64,000 nt of DNA from assembly GCA_000989185.1 (NCBI GenBank), contig LBNX01000002.1, positions 248,001 to 312,000 of the forward strand, read 5' to 3'. This stretch comes from a candidate division TM6 bacterium GW2011_GWF2_28_16. Lineage in GTDB: Bacteria; Babelota; Babeliae; Babelales; UASB340. The notes under the pieces are model-generated. The model ran no database searches. It had not been told where the DNA came from and saw only the letters and a list, made by a program, of their open reading frames with translations. The translations under genes were made by a program, and so were the position numbers. Positions 27,096-37,352 of the stretch are shown here, one piece after another. Numbering within the stretch: the first letter of the stretch is position 1; each line of letters starts with the position of its first letter.

Positions 27096-29697
27096 ATATA
27101 GCTTTAAGCCAATTAATAATCTCTTGTTCAATATTCTCTGGCTTGTTGCCACCACCTTGAATTAAATTATTGCTGCCGCCGCCTTTAAGATTAAATTTGT
27201 CTTGTAAAATATTTTTGCTAAATTCTTTTAAGTTAACTTGATCTGTAAAAATTTTACTTAAATAGCCCATAAAAGAAATTATATCTGGTGTTTGTGTGTT
27301 TATATTTATTATAAAGTAAAAGCCGGGAGATTTTGTTTCGATAGTTTCGCAAATTTCTTTAATTTGTGTGTTATCAAAGTCTTGTAATTTTAAAAATAAA
27401 AATGGGATTTTATTTATATGTGTAACGCTATTTTGCCATGTTGGAATATTAGCTTTAGATATTTGTTTTTTAAGTTGTTTAATTTGTGAATTTAAATTAT
27501 TCATATTTTCTTCTTGTTTTTCGATAGCATTTAAAACCTGCTCAGGTTTTACTTTAAATTTTTCTACAAGAGTTTTTACTGTATCAAAATTGTTCTGGAA
27601 TAATTCTATAGCCTTAGGTCCGGTTAAACCTGTAATACGGCGTACGCCAGAAGAAAGGGCAACATCGCTTTCTATTTTAAATAAGCCTATGTCTCCAGTG
27701 TTTTTAACATGGGTGCCGCCGCAAAGCTCTGCAGAAAATCCAGGAACTTGAACAACTCTTACTTGCTCTGGATTATATTTTTCGCCAAACAATGCTGTAA
27801 CACCTTGGTTGCGGGCTTCTTGCAGTGTTGTATGAAAAATATTTAAAGCAATATTTTCTTGTATTTTTTGGTTTACGATATTTTCTATTTTTATAGTATC
27901 TTGTTTTGTTAATCCATGATTGCTTGTGTAATCAAAACGTAAAAACTCACTGTTTACAAAAGAACCAGCTTGCTGAATGTGTTTGCCCAATATTTGTATT
28001 AAAGCTGTTTGTAATAAGTGCGTAGCAGTGTGATTTTTAGCTGTAATAGTTCTTGAGTAAAAATCGACTATGCATTTTATTTTATTATTAATTTTTAAAT
28101 TTAAATTATTATTTTTAATTTTTACGGCTATTGCTGGATTATTTGTATTATTAGCTTTATAAAATTCTTCTATTTTGTGAATATTATTATCTATGTTAAG
28201 AAAGCCTTTATCACTTACCTGTCCGCCAGATTCAACATAAAATGGTGATTCTTTTGTTACAAGCCAAATATAATCGTCTTGTTTTAAGATAAAATTAATC
28301 TCTGTATCTAGTTCGAGTTTGTCGTAGCCAACAAATTTAGTTGTAATATCTTCTGGAATATCTAGTGTTATTATTTTATCTTTTGTTTTTTTGCCAGACT
28401 GTTCTTTTTGTTTTTCCATTTCTGCGTCAAATGAAGGCATATCAAGTGTAAAATTTTGCTCGTTTGCAACAACTTTTGTTAACTCTGTAGGAAAACCATA
28501 AGTATCGTATAATTTAAAAACTTGTTCGCCTGTTAAATAATTTTTATTATTATTTTTATTCTCTTGAATATATTTTTCTAAAATTACTTTACCCTGTTTT
28601 AGGTTTTCACTAAATTTTGTAATTTCATCGTCAAGAGTAGCAATAATTAATTTTTCGTTATCTTTTAATTCTTTATAAATTAAAGAAAAATAGCTTATAA
28701 ATTCCTTTGATAAACTAGAAAATAATTTAGGGTTGTCAGAAAGCTTTTGTGCAAAAAGAGCAGCGCGTCTAATAATTTTGCGTAAAACGTAGCCTCGTCC
28801 TTCGTTAGATGGCAAGCAGCCATCTGCAATTAAAAGAGAGCTAGATCTAACATGATCGCAAAGTACGTGAAATGCTGCGCGTGTATTTTTGTCACTTTTA
28901 TTATAAGAGAGCTTTGTTAAGTCTTCTATTTTTTTGATTATTGGCGCAAAAATTTCTGTCTGGAATACAGAATCTTTTTTTTGCAAAATCATGTTTAAAC
29001 GTTCAAAGCCCATACCCGTGTCTATGCCTGTTTGTTTAAGAGGTACTAACACACCATCTGGCTGTCTGTTAAACTGCATAAATACTAAGTTCCAGATTTC
29101 TGTAAATCTACCGCAAGAGCAAGAAGGGTCGCAGGTTTCTTTTTTGCAGCCTACGTCTTTGCCATTGTCAAAGTGTATTTCTGTGCATGGGCCACAAGGT
29201 CCAGTATCGCCCATTTGCCAAAAATTTTCTTTTTCGCCAAGCCTGTAAATTTTATCTGAAGATATGCCTATAGTTTCGTGCCAGATTTTATAGGCCTCAT
29301 TATCATCTTTATAGATAGTAATTTTTAGATTATCTGGGTTAATTTTTACTTCTTTTGTTAAAAATTCCCAAGCATATTTTATAGCTTCCTGTTTAAAATA
29401 ATCACCAAAAGAGAAGTTGCCCATCATTTCAAAAAAAGTTAAGTGTCTGTTTGTAAAACCAACTTCTTCTAGGTCGTTGTGTTTACCGCCTGCACGAACA
29501 CATTTTTGAATAGTGCTGGCAGTTTTGTAATTTCTTTTTTCATTGCCTAAAAATAAATCTTTAAATTGATTCATACCGGCGTTTGTGAATAATAAAGTTG
29601 GATCTTGGGCTGGTATTAATGAAGAGCTAGAAACAATCTCGTGACCATTTTTTTTAAAATAGTTTAGGAATTTTTCTCTTATTTCCATAGAATTCAT
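27094..29697 (-). CDS. alaS: Alanyl-tRNA synthetase
   Basis: LFTNAGMNQFKDLFLG, RKIIRRAALFAQKL, TATHLLQTAL, AELCGGTHVKNTGDIG. Confidence 0.97.
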   Translation of the reverse strand: MNSMEIREKFLNYFKKNGHEIVSSSSLIPAQDPTLLFTNAGMNQFKDLFLGNEKRNYKTASTIQKCVRAGGKHNDLEEVGFTNRHLTFFEMMGNFSFGDYFKQEAIKYAWEFLTKEVKINPDNLKITIYKDDNEAYKIWHETIGISSDKIYRLGEKENFWQMGDTGPCGPCTEIHFDNGKDVGCKKETCDPSCSCGRFTEIWNLVFMQFNRQPDGVLVPLKQTGIDTGMGFERLNMILQKKDSVFQTEIFAPIIKKIEDLTKLSYNKSDKNTRAAFHVLCDHVRSSSLLIADGCLPSNEGRGYVLRKIIRRAALFAQKLSDNPKLFSSLSKEFISYFSLIYKELKDNEKLIIATLDDEITKFSENLKQGKVILEKYIQENKNNNKNYLTGEQVFKLYDTYGFPTELTKVVANEQNFTLDMPSFDAEMEKQKEQSGKKTKDKIITLDIPEDITTKFVGYDKLELDTEINFILKQDDYIWLVTKESPFYVESGGQVSDKGFLNIDNNIHKIEEFYKANNTNNPAIAVKIKNNNLNLKINNKIKCIVDFYSRTITAKNHTATHLLQTALIQILGKHIQQAGSFVNSEFLRFDYTSNHGLTKQDTIKIENIVNQKIQENIALNIFHTTLQEARNQGVTALFGEKYNPEQVRVVQVPGFSAELCGGTHVKNTGDIGLFKIESDVALSSGVRRITGLTGPKAIELFQNNFDTVKTLVEKFKVKPEQVLNAIEKQEENMNNLNSQIKQLKKQISKANIPTWQNSVTHINKIPFLFLKLQDFDNTQIKEICETIETKSPGFYFIININTQTPDIISFMGYLSKIFTDQVNLKEFSKNILQDKFNLKGGGSNNLIQGGGNKPENIEQEIINWLKAI

Positions 29698-29798
29698 ATT
29701 TTTACCCAGTATTTATAATTTTAAAAATAGCTTTATAATACACTTACAAACGCCGTAATTATAATACTATATAAAAATATAAAGTTAAGCGCGATAAC

Positions 29799-30458
29799 AT
29801 GCTAAAAATTAACAAAAATATATATATTTATTTATTAATATTAATAAATTTTACTTTAAAACCCCAGGTATTAGTCATGATAGATCCTGCGGGTGACGTA
29901 AAAAATCCAGGTAGAAAAATAGACAATAATTTTGAGCGTACGTTAACATTTAATTTTGTTGAAAATTTAAAAAATAGATTACAAGAAAAATATAATTTAC
30001 GTTGTATTTTGACTCGTTCTCCTGGGGAACAGGTTTTTGAATTACAAAATGCTTCTTTTGCGAATAGACTAAACGCTGATTTTTATTTGTCTGTGCATAT
30101 ATTCAAGAGTGAACTTGTCAAACCATCTGTTTTTATATATAATCTTGTGTATAATTCAGTTTTCGATCTTGCTAATAGGGTTATTGATAGTTATAAATTT
30201 GTATCAATTGATCAGGCTCATTTTTTAAATATAAAAAAGACACAGTATTTTGGACAACATATAAAAAATTGCTTAACACAAGAAAATTATAAAAAGAATT
30301 TTGATTTTTATGGTTTATATGGGATACCTGTAAAATCTTTAGTTGGAATTATTGCGCCTGCATTAATTATAGAGTTGGGCGTGGCAGACCAAGAACAAAT
30401 TAATAGTTTAATTGACCCAATAATAGAAAGTTTAAGTTTTTTGAATATCACGAGGTGA
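29799..30458 (+). CDS. N-acetylmuramoyl-L-alanine amidase (amidase_3)-like protein, divergent
   Basis: VLVMIDPAGDVKNPGRK, NNFERTLTFNFV, LTRSPGEQ, NADFYLSVHIF, APALIIELGVAD. Confidence 0.7.
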   Translation: MLKINKNIYIYLLILINFTLKPQVLVMIDPAGDVKNPGRKIDNNFERTLTFNFVENLKNRLQEKYNLRCILTRSPGEQVFELQNASFANRLNADFYLSVHIFKSELVKPSVFIYNLVYNSVFDLANRVIDSYKFVSIDQAHFLNIKKTQYFGQHIKNCLTQENYKKNFDFYGLYGIPVKSLVGIIAPALIIELGVADQEQINSLIDPIIESLSFLNITR

Positions 30459-30461
30459 AAC

Positions 30462-30908
30462 ATGATATACGATATTATTTTTAATTTTGAGCAATTAGGT
30501 TACTTTTGGCTTTTAATTGCTATATTGTTTTTATTTTTAGAATTAGCTACGCCAGGGTTATTTTTCTTTATAACTTTTTCTATTGGCTCAGTGCTTGCTG
30601 GTGTGATGGCATTTTTGGGTTATAGTTTTTTTATACAGTGTATAAGTTTAATTACTGGATTTTTGGTATCTTTTTTAATATTTAAAAAATATTTAAAAGT
30701 TACAGAAAATAAAAGAGTACCTACAAATACAGATGCTCTTTCGGGTAAAACAGGTATAGTTGTAAAAAAAATAAATAAAAATAATTCAGGGTTAGTTAAA
30801 GTTGAAGGTGAAGTTTGGGCTGCAATATCTCAAAATAGTGGTGAAATTTTAGAGAATACAACCGTAAATATTATTGCAGTTAAAGGTAATAAATTAATAG
30901 TAAAATAA
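30462..30908 (+). CDS. NfeD-like membrane protein
   Basis: Multi-TM ELATPGLFFFITFSIGSVLAG plus C-terminal OB-like domain; upstream of SPFH gene. Confidence 0.8.
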   Translation: MIYDIIFNFEQLGYFWLLIAILFLFLELATPGLFFFITFSIGSVLAGVMAFLGYSFFIQCISLITGFLVSFLIFKKYLKVTENKRVPTNTDALSGKTGIVVKKINKNNSGLVKVEGEVWAAISQNSGEILENTTVNIIAVKGNKLIVK

Positions 30909-30940
30909 TTTTTAATTAATAAATTTTTAGGAGCAAAATT

Positions 30941-31888
30941 ATGTTAAATTTCTATATATTTTTTATGATATTAATATTTTTTATATTAATAGTAATTTCT
31001 AAAGCGACTTATATTGTAAAACAATCAGAAGTCATAATGATAGAACGTTTAGGTAAATATAACCAAATGCTTAAATCTGGTATACATTTTATAATTCCTT
31101 TTGTAGACCAACCAAGACGTGTATTTTGGTCATTTTTAAAAGAATCACCAACATCTATTGGTAAAATGTATAGATATAATGAACTTTTAGAACGTATCGA
31201 TTTAAGAGAAGCTGTTTACGATTTTCCTAAACAGAATGTTATTACTCGTGATAACGTAACTATGGAAATTAATGCATTATTATATTATCAAATAACAGAT
31301 CCAGAAAGAGCCATTTATGAAGTTTCTAATTTGCCACAAGCAATAGAAAAACTTACACAAACAACTTTGCGTAACGTGATTGGCGCTTTAGATCTTGATG
31401 GTACATTAGTTTCGCGTGATCAAATTAACGAAAAGTTACGTGAAATTCTTGATGATGCAACAGATAAGTGGGGCGTTAAAATAAACAGAGTTGAATTACA
31501 AGAAGTTAATCCACCACAAGATATTCGTGTTGCAATGGAAAAACAGATGAGAGCTGAACGTGATAAACGTGCGTTAATTTTGGAAGCTGAAGGTAAAAAA
31601 CAAGCTGCTATTCTTGAATCTGAAGGTGAAAAGATGGCAAAAATTACCAGAGCTCAGGGTGAAGCTCAAGCTAGACTTGTTACAACAAGTGCAGAAGCTG
31701 AAGCTATACAAATGATAAGTAAATCTGTTCCTGGTGCAGATCCATTGCCATACATGATTGCTTTAAATTATATTAAAGCTTTGCCAGAAATTACAAAAGA
31801 TAAAGAGGGTAAGTTGATTTTATTGCCATACGAATCAAGTGCTTTAATGGGCTCTTTATCTACAATAAAAGAGATTTTTAATAAGTAA
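30941..31888 (+). CDS. SPFH/stomatin-like protein
   Basis: QSEVIMIERLGKYNQMLKSGIHFIIPF, DLREAVYDFPKQNVITRDNVTMEINALLYYQITDP. Confidence 0.95.
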   Translation: MLNFYIFFMILIFFILIVISKATYIVKQSEVIMIERLGKYNQMLKSGIHFIIPFVDQPRRVFWSFLKESPTSIGKMYRYNELLERIDLREAVYDFPKQNVITRDNVTMEINALLYYQITDPERAIYEVSNLPQAIEKLTQTTLRNVIGALDLDGTLVSRDQINEKLREILDDATDKWGVKINRVELQEVNPPQDIRVAMEKQMRAERDKRALILEAEGKKQAAILESEGEKMAKITRAQGEAQARLVTTSAEAEAIQMISKSVPGADPLPYMIALNYIKALPEITKDKEGKLILLPYESSALMGSLSTIKEIFNK

Positions 31889-31921
31889 TAAATTAATAAA
31901 TAATAAATATTAGGATTTGGT

Positions 31922-32671
31922 GTGAATTTTAATAAATTAAATTTAATAATTTTAGTTATTGCTTTTGGCCTGATTAATTTATTGGGCCAAGGGCGTAATT
32001 TTTTTTCTAAACGATCTTTTAGTGAATCAAATTTAAAGAAAGAAGAGAAAGACGAAAAGAGAAGTAAATCTGTTTATCCTGGAGAAAAAGAAAACAATAT
32101 ACAGGATATTGATTTTGAAAATTTAGTTGAAATTGTTTTTGTTAATAAAAGTGAGTTACCTGTTAATTTAAAATTTAATTTTAATTGCGAAAAAACTGAA
32201 ATATTATTAGATAAAAATTTAGATGGAATAATTTCTCTTAATAATTTTTTTTGTAAATGTGATTGCCCAGAATTAATTAAAATTGAGAGGGAAAGATGTA
32301 TTGATAGTGGTAGAAATAGCCCTTTTGATGAAAATGATTTTAACTCTTTAGTTGTTGAATTTGATTGTAACAAAAAAGATTATAAAAAAATAAAAAAATG
32401 CGGAATTCAGGAAATTAATATAAAATTTAATGTTAATGAAAAACGTTTAAGTTTTTATAATGGCAAAAAAAAGAATTATGGGCACTTTGAGTTAAATTTA
32501 TATGGTCTTGTAGATAAAATGGAACTTAATGGTAAATTAAATGAGCTTTATATTATTTACGAAAAAATTGAATCTTTTATTGCAGGAAAATTAACTTTAG
32601 AAAATAAATTGTATATTAATTCAAGAGGTTTAACGCCATTATTTTCTCTTTTTGAAAATCAAAATGATTAA
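31922..32671 (+). CDS. Exported hypothetical protein
   Basis: 249 aa with N-terminal hydrophobic segment; 33-nt convergent overlap with next ORF. Confidence 0.65.
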   Translation: MNFNKLNLIILVIAFGLINLLGQGRNFFSKRSFSESNLKKEEKDEKRSKSVYPGEKENNIQDIDFENLVEIVFVNKSELPVNLKFNFNCEKTEILLDKNLDGIISLNNFFCKCDCPELIKIERERCIDSGRNSPFDENDFNSLVVEFDCNKKDYKKIKKCGIQEINIKFNVNEKRLSFYNGKKKNYGHFELNLYGLVDKMELNGKLNELYIIYEKIESFIAGKLTLENKLYINSRGLTPLFSLFENQND

Positions 32672-32854
32672 AGCAATTAAAATTGCAGCTAAGACACCTG
32701 TTAAAATATAAACAGCAAGCTTAGCTTGGCTGATATGATCTTTTATTTGTCCAATATTATCTAATGCTTGAAATGGCTTTGTAAAAGGAGCCAAAGGGTT
32801 AAATACTTTTTGAGTTACTATTTGAGAAATTCTAAAAAAAATAGTGTTAAACAT
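32639..32854 (-). CDS. Small membrane protein
   Basis: 71 aa with TM AVYILTGVLAAILIALIILIF; GGAGAAAAAT (rc) RBS-like sequence upstream. Confidence 0.5.
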   Translation of the reverse strand: MFNTIFFRISQIVTQKVFNPLAPFTKPFQALDNIGQIKDHISQAKLAVYILTGVLAAILIALIILIFKKRK

Positions 32855-33095
32855 ATTTTTCTCCTATTTTTAAATCACTTTTAAACTTTTAATAATAAAA
32901 TAAAATAAATGTCCGTTTAATTGCAATAATTTTTAAATATTAAATTTATTGACCCTGTATATTTTGATTTAATAAAATGTTTGTTATTAAAATTTTATAA
33001 AAAATAGTTTTAATTTAAAAAAGAGGGGGATTAAACGAACTTAAAAAAATATTTTGTTGTTTAGTTTAATTAGTGTTTTTACTGGAGAGTAGATC

Positions 33096-34520
33096 GTGAA
33101 TACAAATAATTTATTAAAATATTTTATAATTTCTTTATGTGTGGCAAATACAGTTAGTGCTACTGTAACAAATACAGCTGTATTTAAAAACGAAAAATTT
33201 ATAACAAAAACAGAACCTAAAAATGTTATAGTTATTGGTGGTGGCATGGCAGGGCTTGCATCAGCAATAACACTTATTGATAATGGCTGTAATGTAACGC
33301 TTTTAGAATCACAAAGCTATATTGGTGGCAAACTGTATTCTCAAGAAATTGGTGGAATACAAGCCAATTTAGGTGCACAATATATTTATAATAATATGCA
33401 TCCAATAATTGATTATTATATAAATGATATTAGAAAAAAAGAATTAAATGATTTAAAAACTGGTTATGTAAAAAATGGTCAATACTATAATTTTAACTTG
33501 CCTTATATGTTAAAATTATTAGGAGCTATTGGTACAATAAATGGCGATTATGTTAATTCTATAGGTTCAAAAGAATTTTATTTTGACAAAAATCCACAAA
33601 ATACTCTTTGGAATACATTAGATAATATAGCATCTGATACTTATCTTTATTCTTATCAAACATTAGATCAAGACGCAGCAGATTATATAGCAGCGGCTAT
33701 TATTGGAGAAACAGGCGGTTCTCTTGCTAATTTAGCAAGTACAGTGCTTGTTGGTTGGTATGGAGATCTTGAACAAGATACAAGGTATTTATTAAAAGAT
33801 GGCAATGGCGCTTTGGCAAGAGCAATAAAAAATGATTTAACGGCTAAGGGTGCAACAGTTTTATATGGTAAAGTTGTAACAAATGTAGTTATTAATGGTA
33901 ATGTTGTTAATGTAACTTGCCAAGATAATTCAAGCTATTCTGCTGATTATGTTGCTGTAGCAACACCATCTTATGTTGCAAAAAACATAGTATCTGGTCT
34001 TTCAACAGAAAAACAAACAGCATTAAATGCAGTTGAATATGCTCCAATTGCTATTGTAAGCTTATATTTAAAACAATTCCCATCTGGCATAGTGCGCCAT
34101 GGCGATTTATTTATGAATGATAGTATAATTGGCTATATAAACCAAACAGGTAGCATTATAAATATTGGCAAATCAGATAGATATTTATTGCAAGATACAA
34201 CAGTTGTAGATGTTATAGTTACAGACCCAACGCTTTTGGCTATGACAGATAGCGCATTAGTAGAAACTGTTGGTGAAAAATTAGAAATATGCGCAGGGCC
34301 AACATTTAATCACGAAAATGATACAATTAGTTCTTTAATTAAACGTTATGATCATGGAATTGTAAAATTTTCGTTACAATATTTAACAAATTATCAAGAA
34401 CAATTACAGGCTAGTGTTTCAGACAAAATATTCTTTGCTGGCGACTATATCTATTCACCAGATCTTTCTGGTGCTGCTTGGGCTGGTCAAAGAGCAGCAG
34501 AAGGTATTTTGGCTCAATAA
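33096..34520 (+). CDS. Exported FAD-dependent amine oxidase-like protein
   Basis: Signal peptide; VIVIGGGMAGLASAITLIDNGCNVTLLESQSYIGGK; C-term IFFAGDYIYSPDLSGAAWAGQRAAE. Confidence 0.85.
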   Translation: MNTNNLLKYFIISLCVANTVSATVTNTAVFKNEKFITKTEPKNVIVIGGGMAGLASAITLIDNGCNVTLLESQSYIGGKLYSQEIGGIQANLGAQYIYNNMHPIIDYYINDIRKKELNDLKTGYVKNGQYYNFNLPYMLKLLGAIGTINGDYVNSIGSKEFYFDKNPQNTLWNTLDNIASDTYLYSYQTLDQDAADYIAAAIIGETGGSLANLASTVLVGWYGDLEQDTRYLLKDGNGALARAIKNDLTAKGATVLYGKVVTNVVINGNVVNVTCQDNSSYSADYVAVATPSYVAKNIVSGLSTEKQTALNAVEYAPIAIVSLYLKQFPSGIVRHGDLFMNDSIIGYINQTGSIINIGKSDRYLLQDTTVVDVIVTDPTLLAMTDSALVETVGEKLEICAGPTFNHENDTISSLIKRYDHGIVKFSLQYLTNYQEQLQASVSDKIFFAGDYIYSPDLSGAAWAGQRAAEGILAQ

Positions 34521-34556
34521 AGACATAAAAACAGCGTTTTTTTGCGTTATTTTAAC

Positions 34557-34590
34557 AAAAGGCTCGTTATAAAAATGGGCCTTTTTTATT
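34557..34590 (+). terminator. Terminator, copy 1 of a near-identical pair
   Basis: AAAGGCTCGTTATAAAAATGGGCCTTTTTTATT. Confidence 0.75.
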
Positions 34591-34723
34591 AAATTTAAAT
34601 ATTAAAAGTTAAAAAATAAACGATTTTATGGGTATTTATAGCTGTTTTTATATAAAAAATGCATTTTTCAACTTGTATTAAAAATGCTATATTTGATAAT
34701 AAAAATTTACGTTGTGAATTTAT

Positions 34724-34853
34724 AATAAAATATCGATTTTTGGGGGTTATATGTCAAAGTTTTTAAATTTAAAAAATATAGTAAATAAGGGTTTACTATT
34801 ATTTTTATTTATATTTTCTATAAATAGTCTTGATGCTCAAGAAAGAAGAGATA
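34724..34853 (+). repeat. 130-bp direct repeat copy 1 (5' leader + signal peptide)
   Basis: AATAAAATATCGATTTTTGGGGGTTATATG...CAAGAAAGAAGAGATA; one mismatch to 35721-35850. Confidence 0.95.
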
Positions 34854-35711
34854 TGCAAAAAGAACACAGAGATGCCTACAGATTTAGAAAAAAAGAAATC
34901 TATTGAAGATAAATTAATTGAGTTAAATATTGAGTTAAATCTTGAAGAAAAAATTAGATATTATATGCGTGTTTTAAATAATAATGAAATTGGAGATTAT
35001 AATTTGCGTTCGGCTGTTGAGGTTGCAAAGCAGGGAATGTTTTGTCCTGATTTATCGCCATGGTTCAGGTATGGTGCAAGTTTATTATTTATAAACTTAT
35101 TTAAACGTGATTTTATAGAAGTTGATGAAGTAATAAATTTTGTAATGGAAAGTTTAGAGTCTAATGAATTAGAAAAAAATTTCGAAATTAATTCTAATAA
35201 TATAGAAAGAATTAAGTCTATATTGAGATGTTTGTTTATAAAAAATCAGGGATATGGTCAAATAATTGAATATGTAAAAAATAAAGGTAATGGTAATTAT
35301 TTGACTCTTATGGGACAAGAAGAAGAATATGATGATAATATTGCAGCTGAAATTGCAAAATTAGGAATTTATTCTAATTATAAAATGGATGATACAGCTT
35401 TTATGATATTTACAAAGTTGTTTGAAAAAAAACAAGGATTTGATCAAGCAATTGATATTATAAATTTAGGTTTAGAAAAAACTGCAAGCTATGATGATTC
35501 TTGTAACGTTCATAATCGAATAACACAATTATTAAAAGCATTATTGTATGTATTTAAAAATTTGGTAAAAGAGAATGAGGAATATGAACGAATAACCAAA
35601 ATGGCAGAAAAATTATCAACTACTCACGAAGAAGGTCATCTAATATTTCAATTTTACCATGATTTAGCCAATCAAATATTTATGGAAGATTTTGTTGATT
35701 TTGAATTTTAA
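34751..35711 (+). CDS. Exported hypothetical protein, signal peptide and body in different frames
   Basis: ATG 34751 encodes MSKFLNLKNIVNKGLLLFLFIFSINSLDAQERRDMQKEHRDAYRFRKKEIY*; body in +1 frame (ORF 34830-35711). One-base loss at A7 34888-34894 would join them. Confidence 0.65.
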
Positions 35712-35720
35712 GTAAATAAA

Positions 35721-35850
35721 AATAAAATATCGATTTTTGGGGGTTATATGCCAAAGTTTTTAAATTTAAAAAATATAGTAAATAAGGGTTTACTATTATT
35801 TTTATTTATATTTTCTATAAATAGTCTTGATGCTCAAGAAAGAAGAGATA
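35721..35850 (+). repeat. 130-bp direct repeat copy 2 (5' leader + signal peptide)
   Basis: Same as 34724-34853 except one T/C difference. Confidence 0.95.
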
Positions 35851-37285
35851 AAAAAAAAAGAGTAATCAATCTTTTGTTGATTTGTCTAAAAAAAAGAATA
35901 AATCTATTGAAGATAATTCTTTAGAAAAAAGATTGAGAGATATTGAATTAATAAAAAATAAAGAATTTGTATGTGATGACGTTAATAAACTTATAGAATA
36001 TGTCCTTGATGGATTTTATAGAGAAGAGAAATCAAGTATAGAATTATTTAAGGCACTTATAGAAGGAATAAACAGTAATGACTGGAGTATTAAATATTCA
36101 GCGCAAGAATTATTTAAGGTATTGCTTGAAAAATTAATAATATTAGTTAAAGAAGGCGACGCATTTTATGAGCAAGCAGCTCAAGCAGCAGAAGCTGGGA
36201 TGGAAAGTGGTTTTGGCGTTATTATAGATTTATCTCTAGAGCTATTTAAGGCATTGGTTGAAAAAGGCCAGGCTTTTGAACAAGCAACAAAAGCAGCAGA
36301 CAAAGGAATGAGATATAATTATTCACACATTGTAGATTTTTCAGTAGCTTTATTTAAGCGACTGCTTGAAAAAGATCAAGGACTTGCTCGAGCAATAAGC
36401 GTTGCTATAGAAGTAATGAGAAGTAATGATCGTGAAATTAAAAACTTAGCATCAAATTTATTTGATAGGTCTTGTGAAAAATTAACAAAGTGCGTTGAAA
36501 AAGTTTATAAACATGAATTTGACAAAATTTTGAATATTGTAGAGCAAGAATTACAAAAAGATGATGTTTTTTATAAAAAACATGCAATTAAGCTAGTTAC
36601 TCTATTAGTGAAGCAAAAACAGACATTTGAACTAGCATTAGAAATTGTAAAACAGGAAATTAAATCTGATGATCTTGGTTATGTTAATGATGTTATGGAT
36701 TTATTAATAGAATTAGTTGCACAAGGATATGAGCCTTCATTTGAATTAGCATTAAATATTGCTAATGAACGTATTAATTCAACAGATGAAGAAGAGCAAG
36801 TTATATCTTTGGGAATATTTATAGAATTGGTACGAAACAGTTATCAAAAAGCTATTAGACCTGCATATAAAACTTTAAAAAAACATATGCTTAATTATAT
36901 AGATAATATGAATGCGAAAGGTAGTTCTCGTATAGAATATTTATTTATAGGTTTACTGTTTTTCGCCTTTTCGAACAGTGAAGATGAATATAATTCAAAA
37001 CTAGAGAATAAATTGTTGAACATTTTGGTAAACGGAATCAATATTGGTGAGGGGCAAGATTTTGAGATTATAGATATTAGTAATCTTGTTTTAGCAAATA
37101 TTTCTTTTTTAAATGAAAAAGAATTAAATCAAAATATAGCGGCGATTAAACTTATAATCAATGTTGTTAGAAACAATTTTGATTTAAATGACCCAGATGG
37201 AAATGATTTAAATGAATATGTTATAAAGAAAATAGAAGAGAGGCTTCCTGTTTTTTCTGAAGATCTTTATGCTTTTAAATTTTAA
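35748..37285 (+). CDS. Exported alpha-solenoid (HEAT-like) repeat protein, signal peptide and body in different frames
   Basis: ATG 35748 encodes MPKFLNLKNIVNKGLLLFLFIFSINSLDAQERRDKKKR...; body ORF 35882-37285 in another frame; A10 tract at 35850-35859. Repeats ELFKALVEKGQAFEQATKAADKGM... Confidence 0.65.
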
Positions 37286-37318
37286 ATAAAATTGATAAAT
37301 ATATAAAATAATAAAATA

Positions 37319-37352
37319 AAAGGCTCGTTATAAAAAACGGGCCTTTTATTTT
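37319..37352. terminator. Terminator, copy 2 of near-identical pair
   Basis: AAAGGCTCGTTATAAAAAACGGGCCTTTTATTTT. Confidence 0.75.

Noticed and set aside
33041-33247. 68-aa minus-strand ORF at the start of the amine oxidase gene
   Set aside because: Antisense to a well-supported CDS and without any recognisable feature.
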